NCBI RefSeq assembly: GCF_000499385.1
Contig: NW_013654598.1
Span: 1-18,170, forward strand
Source of the DNA: Eimeria necatrix
Lineage: Eukaryota; Apicomplexa; Conoidasida; Eucoccidiorida; Eimeriidae
DNA length: 18,170 bases
Direction: 5' to 3'
Both the position numbers and the translations under genes were made by a program. Each line of letters begins with the position of its first letter. Within the stretch, counting starts at the first letter, position 1. Shown piece after piece: positions 17,689 to 18,170 of this stretch. The notes under the pieces were generated by a model. The model did no database searches. It was not told the DNA's origin and was given only the letters and a program-made list of their open reading frames with translations.

Positions 17689-18170
17689 AGAATTTGCCAG
17701 GCGTACGATAATGGCAGGGGGAAATTTCATAGAGTGTTTCCTGCATGGCACGTCACGTTCCAACTGCTAAACTGACGTAACCATGAGGATGGTCCATCAA
17801 ACGAAGTCATGAACGCGTGGAGCGTCTCAGAGAACGCAGATGTGCATGCCTGCCGACGAGGAGAGGATTCAGATTTTACAGCTTCGTAGAGGTCTGGGAG
17901 TTTTCTGATGTACTGAAGCGATCCACAACAAATGCGCTAGAAGCTTTATGAGAGAAAAAACATATCAAGTATGGAACATGAGATAGGAGTCAGCAACCAA
18001 CTATCAGACAAGAGAAGCCGCAACCTAGTATGCCCCGAGAGGAATGCGAAGTCACCGTATTCAGTGGCAGACGTATTGCTAAACGTGCAGCCTTCTCAGT
18101 AGCCAGCCAAGGCAATTGCAGAGCATGGGATTTCGAGAAGAAGATGCAGCGTTTTAGAGCTCGATACACC
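17689..18170. other. No supported gene
   Basis: There is no frame of 60 or more codons contained here on either strand and no repeats beyond faint traces of the duplication near 17808. The window ends in this featureless stretch. Confidence 0.45.

Noticed and set aside
16461..17746. Alternative minus-strand frames of the duplicated segments (hydrophobic frame at 16461-16748 and 109-codon frame at 17417-17746) as the gene
   Set aside because: Each is open in only one copy. In the hydrophobic frame, changes fall most often on the second codon position, opposite to what selection on that protein would give.
1..18170. Bacterial or phage content: operons, CRISPR array, insertion sequence, integrase or reverse transcriptase
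   Set aside because: No long frames, no spaced direct-repeat array, no terminal inverted repeats, and no YxDD-type or DDE-type motif seen in the translations. Telomere-like DNA points to a eukaryotic nuclear genome.

Overview
This window looks like nuclear DNA from a eukaryote and contains few genes. Base composition is balanced, GC somewhat under half by eye. No reading frame exceeds about 170 codons on either strand, which is close to what random sequence of this length and composition gives. There are no bacterial-style operons, no recognisable tRNA or rRNA, no CRISPR and no transposase or reverse transcriptase signature. The clearest taxonomic signal is a degenerate TTTAGGG (plant/alveolate-type) telomere-like array at 1242-1384. 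Organisms with TTTAGGG telomeres include coccidian apicomplexans (Eimeria, Toxoplasma), perkinsids, dinoflagellates, chromerids, oomycetes, brown algae and land plants. Together with the composition and the scattered short exon-like frames, I lean towards a coccidian such as Eimeria, where interstitial TTTAGGG tracts are common. That is an inference, and I hold it with low to moderate confidence.

Layout. 1-1241: nothing convincing. 1242-1384: telomere-like array, directly abutted by a dispersed repeat copy (R1, 1385-1747). 1748-4136: no supported gene. 4137-4490: second copy of the dispersed repeat (R2), without a telomeric tract. 4898-5607: two plus-strand coding-like frames. 5608-7423: mostly featureless, with one 161-codon minus-strand frame. 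7424-7656: a plus-strand candidate last exon, followed by two short tandem duplications (7687-7714 and 7740-7830). 8805-9113: a minus-strand frame with a segment resembling part of a BLUF (blue-light FAD) domain and suitably placed splice-like signals. 9465-9649 and 10540-10842: plus-strand candidate exons. 11318-11580: tandem duplications, part of which stays open as a reading frame. 12059-12352: a complete 97-codon frame. 13900-16123: the densest run of plus-strand coding-like frames, ending in the best candidate last exon at 15896-16123. 16654-16779 and 17563-17688: a diverged duplicated segment about 909 bp apart, whose changes favour one minus-strand frame. 16935-17210: a small Cys/His-rich plus-strand frame between the two copies.

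How it fits together. No gene can be assembled end to end by eye, and no gene is recognised by name. The exon calls rest on three things: an open frame with a protein-like composition, a pyrimidine-rich AG acceptor (sometimes a GT donor), and a stop. Each is individually weak. RNA-seq or a protein-profile search would settle them. The robust statements here are the repeats: the telomere-like array, the R1/R2 pair, the short tandem duplications and the 16.6/17.6 kb duplicated segment.
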